Assembly: GCA_017416805.1 (NCBI GenBank)
Contig: JAFQBB010000045.1
Span: forward strand, 1-53,394
Length of the DNA stretch: 53,394 bases
Reading direction: 5' to 3'
DNA from: Bacteroidaceae bacterium
Lineage (GTDB): Bacteria > Bacteroidota > Bacteroidia > Bacteroidales > Bacteroidaceae
The notes below the pieces were generated by a model. It searched no databases, had not been told where the DNA came from, and saw only the letters and a list, made by a program, of their open reading frames with translations. The translations under genes were made by a program, and so were the position numbers. Below, one piece after another: positions 7,595 through 18,551 of this stretch (positions are counted from its first letter, which is position 1; the number at the start of each line of letters is the position of its first letter).

Positions 7595-7781
7595 TTTAGT
7601 GATGTGTAAAAATAATATGTATCATTTTAGTGACGTGTAATAATGCCATCATAATAAGTTCTTTTGCATATTTCTCCTTTTTCATCAGTCACATAGCCCG
7701 CTATGCACCCTCTTCAAAAGAAAAAAATATGCCAAAATAACTTTTAAACTGATGCACCTTATTTTTTATACATCACTTATA
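7595..7781. repeat. Large imperfect palindrome between porU and porV
   Basis: Outer arms AGTGATGTGTAAAAATAA (7598-7615) and TTATTTTTTATACATCACT (about 7759-7778) are inverted copies. Inner arms AAGTTCTTTTGCATATTT and AATATGCCAAAATAACTT pair again, meeting near CATAGCCCGCTATG. A second left arm (TTTAGTGACGTGTAATAAT) begins at 7627. The outer arm resembles the hairpin at 51661-51722. It looks like a MITE- or REP-like dispersed element and would fold in a porU-porV transcript. Confidence 0.65.
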
Positions 7782-7800
7782 AAACTATTTTTCTCTTCTT

Positions 7801-10800
7801 TTATTGTCTTGCAATGACGATTTTCTGTGTCTTTGAAACTCTTCCACCCTCCTTGGCTGACAATGTCACCCGATAAAGATAAATTCCATTTCCCAAAGGC
7901 CGCCCGCCATCAGTCGTCAGATTCCATGTGATACGGAACTGGTTTTCGGCAGGTGTACCTGCCTCTGTATGCTCCCACAACAACCTGCCCGAGAAATCAA
8001 GGATTTCAACCCGTGCTTCCAATGCCGTCTGCGGACGATTATGGGTAATGACAAATGTTGTTGATGTGCGTGCCGGACTTGCCGTACACCATACATTGAA
8101 GATGGTTGGAGCGAGCCCTTTCACCACTTCAAATGGCACTTCTACGGTTGTGGAATTGTTCAGCACATCCCAAGCCCTCACCATAATTGTGTGCATACCT
8201 GCAGGTATTTCAGGCAAGCTGTACACAACGGAACCCCGAGTATAATCGCCCGGCTCTGGCACATAGTAATTGTTCAGCACATACGTCTGATTAACATCAT
8301 TGTCTATAATGGCAACCAAATCATGTCCTATTCCACTGCCCGATGCATTGATTCCATCAGCATCGTGCAACGACAACATTAACAGCGGAGTCTCATTCAC
8401 TCTGTCTCCGGGCAAGAAGTCAGAGGTATTCAAGCGCAAGTCTATTTCCGGTCCTAAAGAGTCATTGCTCAAGCCGTCAGCAGTACCATCCATAAAGAAT
8501 TTATCGTACCCACCCTGTGCCTCCATCCTATTGGTGTCGTAGGCATAGAAATAGATTTTTCCTGATTCTTGAGAATAAGAGATGTCCAATGGAACGGGAA
8601 AAGTGAGCGAGAATTTTCCTCCACGCACGGAATCACTACCCATAAAAACCTTGCTTGAATAATCCCAATACTCAAACTGCTCTTCTACACCGGAATCATT
8701 ACCATTGCAAACGACAAGAGTCTCACCATCATAAACCGAGTGATGCACAATGCCTTTGAAGCCTTCTACGGTAGAGCCGTCAGTCCCTACTACCTTACCT
8801 CCAACAGTCACCCTGCTTCCTGCCTTGAACTGAACCGGCTCCAGTCCAACGGGTCGGCCATTCACTTCGGTTATCTCTATTTTGTAACTGTCAGGAGTAG
8901 CCAGTCGCAGTGCAGGATCTCCAATCAATATGAAATGCAAGTTATTGATACTTGCCGCTATCTCATTCTTAGCCAAACGCAATGCTTCGCCCATAGGTTC
9001 ACCCTGCAGCACGTATTTGGTAAAAGCCTTATTCATAGGAAGACTTCTATCACGATAGGTCGAACGGGTTGTACCCAACATGGCTATGGCGCCGCAATCA
9101 TTCAAGACAACAGCCTCACCCAAATTATTTCCTGGCAAATCTATGGGGGAAGTATCGCAAGCAGCTGTCACCCACAAAGGCAATCGCGGCGAGTCGAGCG
9201 CCTCCATCTCCTGTACATCCCAAACCAGTTCGTGAGAAAGCTCATTGGCATTCCCATGGCCGGAATAGTTCATCATCAGCGCTCCACGCTCCGATATATC
9301 CCTGATAAGTTCAGTAACAACCGGATAACGGAAACCGGTAGAGACATTTTCACCTTTGAACGCATCCCAATAGATCTTTTCCAGGATGTAATCCGGATGA
9401 TCACGTTGTATCAGTGTAGCCACTTGGTCGGCATCGCTCATATGGTCATTGTTGTCTCCATCATCACCCATCAAGCATATTGTATTCTTCCAAGCCCCGA
9501 CTTCACGGTTCTCTCTGTATGCCACAATCTTATCGACAACAGCGGTAGCTTGCTCCAATGTATGGACAGGCAAACGACCTACAGCAGCATCAGCTTTGGC
9601 TTCGGTCCAATTGGTACCTTCATTGTCATCTAACAGACAGAAATATTCCTCCATGATGTAGGACGTTGTGGCACTGCTGGAATTGTCAGATTGGAAGCAA
9701 AGGAGGAAATCGTCCGGATTAGAATTGCGCCAAGCTGAAGTAACCATGCGGTTATCGGCTGCACAATCGGCAAAGAGCAACAAATACTTGGGCATATCGG
9801 CCTTTGAGGTTGCCCGGTCATAGAACATCTTCATAAAACGACGAATTGCAGTAGCATCAGGAGCACCGGAAGAAAACTCATTATAAATCTGATCGGCCCT
9901 AACCACTGTTACACGCAGTCCGTCGTGATTACGATGCAACTCTGCCAACCTTTCTGCTTGTGAGAGCCATTTTGCTGATGTTGGAACAACAATCAACATA
10001 TCTTGAGCCGTCAGTCCATGCAGGTTTTGATTTGAAACCTCTCCTACCACCTCTACGCTTGGGAATGAAGACGATGACGTCAAGTCGATTGCCACATATT
10101 CATCATTGAGCGTAGCATTGTCGCCCACCCGATAACGCCCATCAGCATAAGCCCCTTTCAGCCACACACAGGAATAAGCGCTACCTCCTGATAAAGGTGT
10201 AATTTTCCATATCGCAGTATTAGGATTGGCCGAATTTACAACGAACTCACGTTTTCCTGCAACATGAGAGCGGAAACAGGTGTATGCTCCATACTGTCCC
10301 AATTGGCGTGTGTAACTGATCGACATATAGTCAAGATGAGCCGAGGCTTTTCCTGTATGTGTCAATGAGACTTTTGTGTTTTCAGTCAAACTATTGCAGT
10401 TGAATATCTTTTCGTAAAACTGATACTTGGTATAACCGGATATACCAGCAATAGGCAATGTACCACACAATGAACCGTTCACAGATACCGATACACTATT
10501 ACTTCCTTCATCATTAGAGCTGAAAGACAACTTCAAGGATGATTCTTTCTCTGGCAAAACTCCAGGAAGAGAGAACGTATAACTACATGAACGGCCGTTC
10601 ATGTAATCATAGTTTTCGTAAAAACGACGCCCGAAGTTCATCCAACTGAATTCATCCTTTTCGTAAAGAGCATAATCGGGGAATGTTGTTGTTTCAACTC
10701 CACCCGAGATACCCTCTTGAACAGGAAATGACATAGGAGATTCCGACGTCTTTTCCGTCAAAAAGTAATAGGCATATTTCGAATAGGTATTCCGGCTATG

Positions 10801-11532
10801 CTCAAAACTATTCGGCTTGCCTGATGTACGGTTCCACTTCACAACCCCTCTTGCATAAAAAAGCGCATACCCATTTCCCCTATAAAGAGGTATCTCCTGC
10901 AAATCATCCACACAATCCTGTAGCCCCCTCTCCGGAATCTCAAAACCTCCCTGCCCATACAGGCAAACTTGAGCAGGATTTGTAAAGCCCATTGCACGCA
11001 GTTCGCCATCGGTCAACCTATAAATACCTGTTGTTGGTATTCTTATCTTGACCCATTTTCCTTCAGATAATACCGAAGATGGAGCATAACGGGCAGCAGA
11101 GGAAGCCCGGGTCGGCATTTTTGCCGTTTTTTGCCGTGAAATTGCCAGTTTGAAAGATGCCAAACGGAGAAAAACACCTTTCCGCTGAACTACAGGAAGA
11201 ATTTCAGCATACAATTTTCCCTCTCCTGCTGACACGCCTACATAATGCCGCAACTGGGGCCAATCGGCCAACTCTACATTCATTTCTTTCAAACGGAGAA
11301 TGTCAGCCGCTGGCATTTTCTCAAATTCAGGATATTCAATACGTGCCTCATACTCGTATTCTGCAAAATCATCGGGCAGTGAAACCACATGCGCAGAATA
11401 AGGTAAAACTGAATCTATGCGCAATTCATCCCAATTAACCGAAAGGAACTCTTGCGCATTACCTGGATGCAAACAGCAGAAAAGCAAACCAAGCAACAAT
11501 CCGATTGTCCTATTACAAGCACGAATGCACAT
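7801..11532 (-). CDS. porU: PorU-type C25 peptidase (type IX secretion sortase)
   Basis: 1243 residues, close to known PorU. The signal peptide ends ...GNAQ. The N-terminal half is beta-rich prodomain-like sequence; the gingipain-like C25 domain occupies about 510-880. Catalytic His759 lies in MMNYSGHGNANE and Cys792 in WVTAACDTSPID, in the C25 order. Ig-like beta domains follow, then a C-terminal FlgD/Por-type domain (about 1155-1243: EARVEILDFSGRLLWEH, LGNGIYLYRVTL). PorU cleaves the C-terminal signal of type IX cargo at the outer membrane and transfers the cargo to lipopolysaccharide or a glycolipid. It starts 43 bp after the fumarylacetoacetase-family gene and is probably cotranscribed with it. 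Both catalytic residues are present, so it is likely active. Confidence 0.9.
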   Translation of the reverse strand: MCIRACNRTIGLLLGLLFCCLHPGNAQEFLSVNWDELRIDSVLPYSAHVVSLPDDFAEYEYEARIEYPEFEKMPAADILRLKEMNVELADWPQLRHYVGVSAGEGKLYAEILPVVQRKGVFLRLASFKLAISRQKTAKMPTRASSAARYAPSSVLSEGKWVKIRIPTTGIYRLTDGELRAMGFTNPAQVCLYGQGGFEIPERGLQDCVDDLQEIPLYRGNGYALFYARGVVKWNRTSGKPNSFEHSRNTYSKYAYYFLTEKTSESPMSFPVQEGISGGVETTTFPDYALYEKDEFSWMNFGRRFYENYDYMNGRSCSYTFSLPGVLPEKESSLKLSFSSNDEGSNSVSVSVNGSLCGTLPIAGISGYTKYQFYEKIFNCNSLTENTKVSLTHTGKASAHLDYMSISYTRQLGQYGAYTCFRSHVAGKREFVVNSANPNTAIWKITPLSGGSAYSCVWLKGAYADGRYRVGDNATLNDEYVAIDLTSSSSFPSVEVVGEVSNQNLHGLTAQDMLIVVPTSAKWLSQAERLAELHRNHDGLRVTVVRADQIYNEFSSGAPDATAIRRFMKMFYDRATSKADMPKYLLLFADCAADNRMVTSAWRNSNPDDFLLCFQSDNSSSATTSYIMEEYFCLLDDNEGTNWTEAKADAAVGRLPVHTLEQATAVVDKIVAYRENREVGAWKNTICLMGDDGDNNDHMSDADQVATLIQRDHPDYILEKIYWDAFKGENVSTGFRYPVVTELIRDISERGALMMNYSGHGNANELSHELVWDVQEMEALDSPRLPLWVTAACDTSPIDLPGNNLGEAVVLNDCGAIAMLGTTRSTYRDRSLPMNKAFTKYVLQGEPMGEALRLAKNEIAASINNLHFILIGDPALRLATPDSYKIEITEVNGRPVGLEPVQFKAGSRVTVGGKVVGTDGSTVEGFKGIVHHSVYDGETLVVCNGNDSGVEEQFEYWDYSSKVFMGSDSVRGGKFSLTFPVPLDISYSQESGKIYFYAYDTNRMEAQGGYDKFFMDGTADGLSNDSLGPEIDLRLNTSDFLPGDRVNETPLLMLSLHDADGINASGSGIGHDLVAIIDNDVNQTYVLNNYYVPEPGDYTRGSVVYSLPEIPAGMHTIMVRAWDVLNNSTTVEVPFEVVKGLAPTIFNVWCTASPARTSTTFVITHNRPQTALEARVEILDFSGRLLWEHTEAGTPAENQFRITWNLTTDGGRPLGNGIYLYRVTLSAKEGGRVSKTQKIVIARQ

Positions 11533-11575
11533 AATCTACCTCTAAAATTGAGTCATTTATTATTGTCAAAGTGGG

Positions 11576-12193
11576 TCATCTGACATAGAAGTCCAGCAAC
11601 TTCTCTCCTTCCAGATAGCCCTGCAAGTGTTGTCCAACCCTTACGGGAGCAACCCCAACCGGTGTCCCCGTAAATATCAAATCGCCAATCTTCAACGTGC
11701 AGAACTGGCTGACGTAGGCAATGATTTCATCTACTCCAAACAACATGTCTGCCGTATTGCCCCGTTGCACCACTTGTCCATCCACCTCAAGACGGAAGTT
11801 CAGTTCCTGCACAGGAGGCAATGCCTGCAATGAGATAAAACGTCCCAAAACAGCTGAATCATCAAACCCTTTACACAACTCCCATGGAAGCCCTTTCGAA
11901 CGGAATTCCCCTTGCAAATCACGGGCAGTAAAATCAATGCCTACAGTTACAGCATCGTAATAACGATGAGCAAAACGCGGAGCGATATGCTTACCCAACC
12001 GGCAAATGCGAACCACCAATTCTGTTTCGTAGTCTATCCGCCGGGAGAAGTCCGGAATAAAAAACGGCTTCCCATCTTTCAGTATGGCCGAATCCGGCTT
12101 CATGAAGATTACAGGCTTCTCTGGTAACAATAACGTATTGTCCAACTCTTTATTGTGCGCGGCATAATTCATGCCCACTGCGATAATTTTCAT
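11576..12193 (-). CDS. Fumarylacetoacetate hydrolase family protein
   Basis: 205 residues, matching the short single-domain FAH-fold enzymes. It starts MKIIAVGMNYAAHNKEL; metal-binding acidic residues lie in DYETELVVRICRLG and in the segment VTVGIDFTARDLQ, and the C-terminus has GDLIFTGTPVGVAPV, all characteristic. Members hydrolyse or decarboxylate small oxo-acids such as acylpyruvates or oxaloacetate in the cytoplasm; the substrate here cannot be inferred. It heads a likely operon with porU, porV and ispF, an arrangement that does not suggest a pathway role. A promoter lies at 12262-12295. Confidence 0.88.
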   Translation of the reverse strand: MKIIAVGMNYAAHNKELDNTLLLPEKPVIFMKPDSAILKDGKPFFIPDFSRRIDYETELVVRICRLGKHIAPRFAHRYYDAVTVGIDFTARDLQGEFRSKGLPWELCKGFDDSAVLGRFISLQALPPVQELNFRLEVDGQVVQRGNTADMLFGVDEIIAYVSQFCTLKIGDLIFTGTPVGVAPVRVGQHLQGYLEGEKLLDFYVR

Positions 12194-12261
12194 AATTACT
12201 ATCTAATTTCACTTGATTCAACAAATAGATTCAGTAGCAAGAGGAGAGCCTCAAGAAGGCA

Positions 12262-12295
12262 CAAAGATACATTTTTTTTGGCAGAAGCAGTCCAA
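12262..12295 (-). promoter_or_regulatory. Promoter for the FAH gene and porU operon
   Basis: Minus strand TATCTTTG at 12269-12262, a perfect -7 box, with TTGG at 12295-12292 as a loosely spaced -33 box. It lies 68 bp before the start at 12193. Confidence 0.5.
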
Positions 12296-12351
12296 TCTTG
12301 TCATTTTATTAAATCAGGAAGAGCCTTATGCAGCCAATGCAGCTCTTCCAT

Positions 12352-13080
12352 TCAGCAAAACAGCTCTTGCAACACCTCAAGCGAACGGAGCTGAGGAAAA
12401 CCGGGAATATGGATACGATAGAATTCATTCAAGACCTCCAAGCAACGCACGCGCTGCAGACGATTGAACGAAAAGAGATGCATGGTTTCATAATTCATAC
12501 GCATCAAGTTTACAACCAACGAAGACTCTTCCGGATGAAGATATTGATTGTGTTTGGGGCGAAAATATACAAATTGAGCATTCTGCAAATCAAAATAACA
12601 ACCTTGCTTGAATCCCTCCAAATTGGGATACAGACCTAAAAAACGGGAAAGCCGCATCAGGAAGACAAGATGAAAATTGGCAATTGACAGTTCTTTACAT
12701 CCATCAAACCAACGAATAGAATGCAGCAAATAGGCAAAAAGAGGCTCATTAACTCCCTCTTCGCGCAAAGCATAATAAAGGAACTCTCCCAAGAAAAGGG
12801 CTATCGAGGCCTTAAAAGGATTGACAGGCAGCGAATGAAGCGGATAGGACAAACGAGCCTCAGTGATCTTTCGCAACTGAGCCGAGTTTCTTCCCTCGGT
12901 TTCCAGTTCTACCAATGCCAATGGATGAAAGAAAGAAGAACGCACTCCAGTTCTTCGCGCGCGCGATACCTTTATTATATAGGAAGCACTGCCTGTTAAT
13001 TCTGTATATACATTCACGATGTGTGAAGTATCATTATATTTCAGGCAACGCAATACAATCCCTGTCGTTTTCTCTGTCAT
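12352..13080 (-). CDS. recO: DNA repair protein RecO
   Basis: 242 residues, the usual size. The N-terminal OB-fold begins MTEKTTGIVLRCLKYNDTSHIVNVYTE, typical of RecO, followed by a helical C-terminal domain. RecO loads RecA onto SSB-coated single-stranded DNA together with RecR and anneals strands in recombinational repair. No zinc-finger Cys cluster is visible, which is common in this phylum. The gene is separated from the FAH gene by 158 bp with its own promoter, so the two are probably separate units. Confidence 0.88.
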   Translation of the reverse strand: MTEKTTGIVLRCLKYNDTSHIVNVYTELTGSASYIIKVSRARRTGVRSSFFHPLALVELETEGRNSAQLRKITEARLSYPLHSLPVNPFKASIALFLGEFLYYALREEGVNEPLFAYLLHSIRWFDGCKELSIANFHLVFLMRLSRFLGLYPNLEGFKQGCYFDLQNAQFVYFRPKHNQYLHPEESSLVVNLMRMNYETMHLFSFNRLQRVRCLEVLNEFYRIHIPGFPQLRSLEVLQELFC

Positions 13081-13099
13081 GATTTAAATTTTATGTCCG

Positions 13100-13107
13100 C
13101 AAAGATA
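13100..13107 (-). promoter_or_regulatory. -7 box for recO
   Basis: Minus strand TATCTTTG, 19 bp before the recO start; no good -33 match at the expected distance. Confidence 0.45.
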
Positions 13108-13241
13108 ACACAAACTCAGCAAAAGAGGAAGTAATGCAGCCTTCAAAATGCAATTCTACTATATATGTCGCAGAGATTATTCCTATTTTACAGAGTTTAT
13201 CAATAAAAAACAGAAGAAAAGAGAAAAAAAAGCTCCAAATG

Positions 13242-13273
13242 TTTTGCAGATTCAGAAAAAGAGCGTACCTTTG
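13242..13273 (+). promoter_or_regulatory. Promoter for tRNA-Glu and rpsT
   Basis: TTTG at 13242-13245, 20 bp, TACCTTTG at 13266-13273. It lies 53 bp before the tRNA. Confidence 0.65.
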
Positions 13274-13326
13274 CATCCGCAAATGAGAAATAATCCTCAC
13301 TTGCACCGCGAGAGTGGTTTTAGGAT

Positions 13327-13398
13327 GGCCCGTTCGTCTATCGGTTAGGACGAGAGATTTTCATTCTCTAAAGAGGAGTTCGACTCTCCTACGGGCTA
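13327..13398 (+). tRNA. tRNA-Glu (TTC)
   Basis: Acceptor GGCCCGT/ACGGGCT (first pair G-U), anticodon stem AGAGA/TCTCT around TTTTCAT (anticodon TTC), T arm GGAGTTCGACTCTCC. It is followed 47 bp later by rpsT with no terminator between, so the two are likely cotranscribed. Confidence 0.93.
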
Positions 13399-13445
13399 CT
13401 AAGTAACAAGATTTTTTAAGAACAAAATTTAAGAGATTAGTCGAG

Positions 13446-13700
13446 ATGGCAAATCATAAATCATCTATCAAGAGAATCAGACAAGAGGAGAAAAGAAGAC
13501 TCCACAACAGATACTACGGTAAGACAATGCGTAATATTGTTCGTAAGTTGCGTGCAACTACAAGCAAGGAAGAAGCTGTTGCATTGTATCCAAAAGTACA
13601 AAAGCTGTTGGACAAATTGGCAAAAACGAACCTTATCCACAAGAACAAAGCTGCCAATTTGAAATCTAAGTTGTCTGCTCATATCAACAAGCTTGCCTAA
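13446..13700 (+). CDS. rpsT: 30S ribosomal protein S20
   Basis: 84 residues, the family length. The N-terminus [20 protein letters not shown] and the Lys/Arg-rich three-helix pattern ending [17 protein letters not shown] are diagnostic. It binds 16S rRNA in the body of the small subunit. It follows tRNA-Glu and is closed by a clear terminator. Confidence 0.97.
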   Translation: MANHKSSIKRIRQEEKRRLHNRYYGKTMRNIVRKLRATTSKEEAVALYPKVQKLLDKLAKTNLIHKNKAANLKSKLSAHINKLA

Positions 13701-13743
13701 TAGCCTGTAAGAAAGAAATCCCATAATAAATGGGTTCAACAAA

Positions 13744-13779
13744 GGCCATACCTTTTGAAGGTGTGGCCTATATTTTTTT
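13744..13779 (+). terminator. Rho-independent terminator of rpsT
   Basis: Stem GGCCATACC/GGTGTGGCC with loop TTTTGAA, followed by TATATTTTTTT. Confidence 0.85.
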
Positions 13780-13885
13780 GATGCCTCTAAGGGAGGCACC
13801 CCCAAAAAAGTCTCATTTCCATTCCAAACCTTCTCCTTTCCTTCCTTTTATCAGCAAAGATATTTCATTATTTCTACATTTTCCT

Positions 13886-13893
13886 TAATTTTG
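13886..13893 (+). promoter_or_regulatory. Possible -7 box for the GH10 gene
   Basis: TAATTTTG, 62 bp before the start at 13956; no clear -33 box. Confidence 0.35.
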
Positions 13894-13955
13894 CACAGCA
13901 TTTCATTGAATATGGGACAAAATGCACCACATCAACTATAACTCAATATCAGCCT

Positions 13956-16286
13956 ATGTATAAAAAGCAATTCTTTTCAGCGGCAATTTTGTTTGCGACC
14001 TTTACCGCTTTTGCACAACAGAAGTATGAAATAGGAAATCCTAATGACAAAGCCAATTATGGCTACTTGAATGAATATGCTCCATTAAAAGAGTATATTG
14101 ATTATGAGAAATACCCTAATTTTAAGTTGGGAATCGGCACTACGGTAAGTAATTATCTGAACAATGCAACGGTGAGGGGACTCACCAATGACAACTTTAC
14201 CGAAACAGTGGCAGGCAACGCCATGAAGATGTCAAGCTGTGTGAATAGCAACGGCGGCATGAATTTTACCCAAGTGAAGAATTATGTCAATGCGGCTACG
14301 CAGGCTGGGCTTGCTGTGTATGGGCATACATTGGCTTGGCATTCTCAACAGCCTGTGGCATGGCTTAACAGTTTGATAAAGGATGTTCCGGCAGAGCCTT
14401 TTGAAAATCCGGACACTCTTGTGTATGTAGAGGTGAAGTCGAAAGATTTCTGTACACAGCAGAGTGTCGGGTGGACGGCTGATAAAACTGCATATGGGTT
14501 TACCATCGACTTCTCATCAACAAATGGTTTGCATGTCAAGACGACCAAGAAGAATAATTCGTGGGAGGTGCAATTTGTAGCTGTGGATGGAATTCCTATG
14601 GAAAAGGGCAAAACATATAAGGTGACTATAACGGCCAAAGGCAGTAGTAAAGGCAACCTATATACAAAACTGGGCGACTGGAGCTCCGGTGTGAATGTAA
14701 ACACAACCTTTGCAACCGAATGGAAAGATATTGAACTGACCTACAAGAATGCTACTGCCGGTAGTTTCTTGCTTCTGCAATGTGGGGATTTTGTGGGTGA
14801 TCTTTACATTAAGGGCATTAAAGTGGAAGAGGCCGTAGGAGCCATGAAGGTGAACGAAGCCAAGCGTTATATCCGCGTAGAAGCATCAGCCAGAACTTCG
14901 GAGGTATGGGATAACCAGTTCTGGATTGTCAGCCCTACCACCTTGAACAAGGGTGCCAGCTTTGTCTTTTCAGCTGACGTACGGGCCGACAAGAGTGCCA
15001 AAGCCTCTACCCAACTCCACAATTCACCGGGGAGCTATGTGACCTATCAGGCTTTGGGCGACATACAGTTCACCACAGAGTGGAAGACCGTACAGGTATC
15101 AGGAACACTGGCCGATGCCGGCAAATCAATAGCTTTTAACTTGAGCGAATTGGCCGATGCCAATGTCTATTACTTTGACAATATCAGTTTCAAGATCGGT
15201 GGTGTAGAGAAAATGAAGAACGGATCCTTTGATGGAACGGATTTGAGCACATTCAAAATGAAGAAGGCCGGTGGTGGTATCGTTGCACCGGTGATAGAAG
15301 AAACGGAATTCTATTTACAGCTGCCTGAAAGCACTCCGCTCACTGCTCAAGAGAAACATGACACTCTTGTCTGGGCCATGGACAAATGGATTAGAGGCAT
15401 GATGGAAGCCTGCAATGGCAAGGTTAAATCTTGGGATGTGGTGAACGAAGCCATCTCCGGTGGCGGTGATGATGGCAGTGGTAATTATACCTTACAGCAT
15501 GACAATGGTTCGGGAGACTTCTTCTGGCAGGACCACATGGGTGATTTGGAGTATGTGCGCAGTGCTATCCGCTTGGCACGGAAGTATGGCCCCGAGGATA
15601 TAAAACTTTTCATCAACGACTACAATCTTGAAAGTGATTGGGATAGTAATAAGAAGCTGAAGTCCCTCATCAACTGGATAAAGAAGTGGGAGGCTGATGG
15701 CGAGACGGTGGTCGATGGCATAGGCACCCAAATGCATATCTCCTACTATGCAAATGCTTCGACGCAAAAAAGCAAGGAGAATGCCATTGTAAATATGTTC
15801 AAGCTCATGGCTGGTACGGGCAAGCTCGTCCGCGTCAGCGAGTTGGATATGGGATACAACGATACCAATGGAAATAGTGTATCTACAGCGAATATGACAG
15901 AAGAGATGCACCATAAGATGGCCGACCACTACGAATGGATAGTAAAGAAATATCTGGAGATTGTGCCTCCTGCCCAGCAAGCGGGTATTTGCTTCTGGTG
16001 TCCTACGGATTCTCCCACTAATAGTGGTTGGCGTGCCGACACTCCTGTAGGAATATGGACGCTCGACTACTATCGTAAACATGCTTATGCCGGCATTGCT
16101 GAAGGGCTTGGTGGCGTGAATATGACGGGTATTCACGGTGTGGCGTCTGATGAAGTGTCTATTGATAATGCGCACAAAGCCAATGGTATTTTCACGATAA
16201 TGGGTGTACGTATGCCAGATCATGTCAAACTCTCCGACCTACCTGCAGGCATATACATTGTAAACGGTAAGAAAGTGGTGAGATAG
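13956..16286 (+). CDS. Secreted GH10 endo-1,4-beta-xylanase with inserted carbohydrate-binding region
   Basis: 776 residues. Signal peptide to about residue 20 (AFAQQ). The GH10 barrel begins with FKLGIGTTVSNYLNN and YGHTLAWHSQQP, breaks off near residue 150, and resumes near 465 (HDTLVWAMDKWIRGM). The catalytic acid/base is E498 in WDVVNEA and the nucleophile E629 in RVSELDMG. The 300-residue insert holds two beta-sandwich modules of the CBM4/9 kind, with paired EWKDIELTYKN and EWKTVQVSGTL strands. Such intercalated GH10 enzymes are known in gut Bacteroides and Prevotella and cleave xylan backbones. The C-terminus (LPAGIYIVNGKKVVR) is a shortened Por-type tail. It stands alone beside gyrB with no SusC/D pair, so its xylan supply system must lie elsewhere. 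Confidence 0.93.
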   Translation: MYKKQFFSAAILFATFTAFAQQKYEIGNPNDKANYGYLNEYAPLKEYIDYEKYPNFKLGIGTTVSNYLNNATVRGLTNDNFTETVAGNAMKMSSCVNSNGGMNFTQVKNYVNAATQAGLAVYGHTLAWHSQQPVAWLNSLIKDVPAEPFENPDTLVYVEVKSKDFCTQQSVGWTADKTAYGFTIDFSSTNGLHVKTTKKNNSWEVQFVAVDGIPMEKGKTYKVTITAKGSSKGNLYTKLGDWSSGVNVNTTFATEWKDIELTYKNATAGSFLLLQCGDFVGDLYIKGIKVEEAVGAMKVNEAKRYIRVEASARTSEVWDNQFWIVSPTTLNKGASFVFSADVRADKSAKASTQLHNSPGSYVTYQALGDIQFTTEWKTVQVSGTLADAGKSIAFNLSELADANVYYFDNISFKIGGVEKMKNGSFDGTDLSTFKMKKAGGGIVAPVIEETEFYLQLPESTPLTAQEKHDTLVWAMDKWIRGMMEACNGKVKSWDVVNEAISGGGDDGSGNYTLQHDNGSGDFFWQDHMGDLEYVRSAIRLARKYGPEDIKLFINDYNLESDWDSNKKLKSLINWIKKWEADGETVVDGIGTQMHISYYANASTQKSKENAIVNMFKLMAGTGKLVRVSELDMGYNDTNGNSVSTANMTEEMHHKMADHYEWIVKKYLEIVPPAQQAGICFWCPTDSPTNSGWRADTPVGIWTLDYYRKHAYAGIAEGLGGVNMTGIHGVASDEVSIDNAHKANGIFTIMGVRMPDHVKLSDLPAGIYIVNGKKVVR

Positions 16287-16309
16287 TGCTTATTTTTCTG
16301 CATTTTTCC

Positions 16310-16340
16310 TTGTCCATTTAGCAATAAATATGTATCTTTG
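16310..16340 (+). promoter_or_regulatory. Promoter for gyrB
   Basis: TTG at 16310-16312, 20 bp, TATCTTTG at 16333-16340; start codon at 16412. Confidence 0.6.
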
Positions 16341-16390
16341 CTTGCTCTCTATTTCTAAGGAAGGGAGCCTTGGATGAAGTAAATTAATAG

Positions 16391-18379
<1,989 letters not shown>

Positions 18380-18398
18380 ATAAGTACATATATAAATC

Positions 18399-18466
18399 AG
18401 GCGCGGATTACACTGATTACACGGAAAAATATAGAATCGTGAAATCAGCGTAATCCGCGCCTTTTC
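18399..18466 (+). terminator. Long hairpin after gyrB, dispersed-repeat type
   Basis: AGGCGCGGATTACACTGATT (18399-18418) and AATCAGCGTAATCCGCGCCT (18443-18462) pair over 20 bp with one mismatch, followed by TTTT. The text resembles the CGCGGAT words of the elements at 34746 and 52741, so it is probably a repeat element serving as terminator. Confidence 0.65.
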
Positions 18467-18551
18467 ATGGACATAGGTTCAATGGCCAACGAACTTATGT
18501 TAAAACACCATTTAACATATGTTCATCGGCCAATGAACATATGTTCATTAG
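18467..18551. repeat. Array B: 22-bp periodic inverted units at the gyrB/porin junction
   Basis: Units start at 18475, 18497, 18519 and 18541, exactly 22 bp apart. The third unit is a perfect palindrome-type unit: arm ATGTTCAT, spacer CGGCCA, arm ATGAACAT. Adjacent arms at unit junctions form GAACATATGTTC. The second unit keeps the arms but loses GGCC. The last half-unit ends in the porin stop codon (18548-18550), so the array fills the space between converging genes. Confidence 0.8.

Noticed and set aside
8740-9633. 297-codon plus-strand frame
   Set aside because: It lies wholly within porU on the other strand, with His/Ser/Arg-rich composition typical of an antisense shadow.
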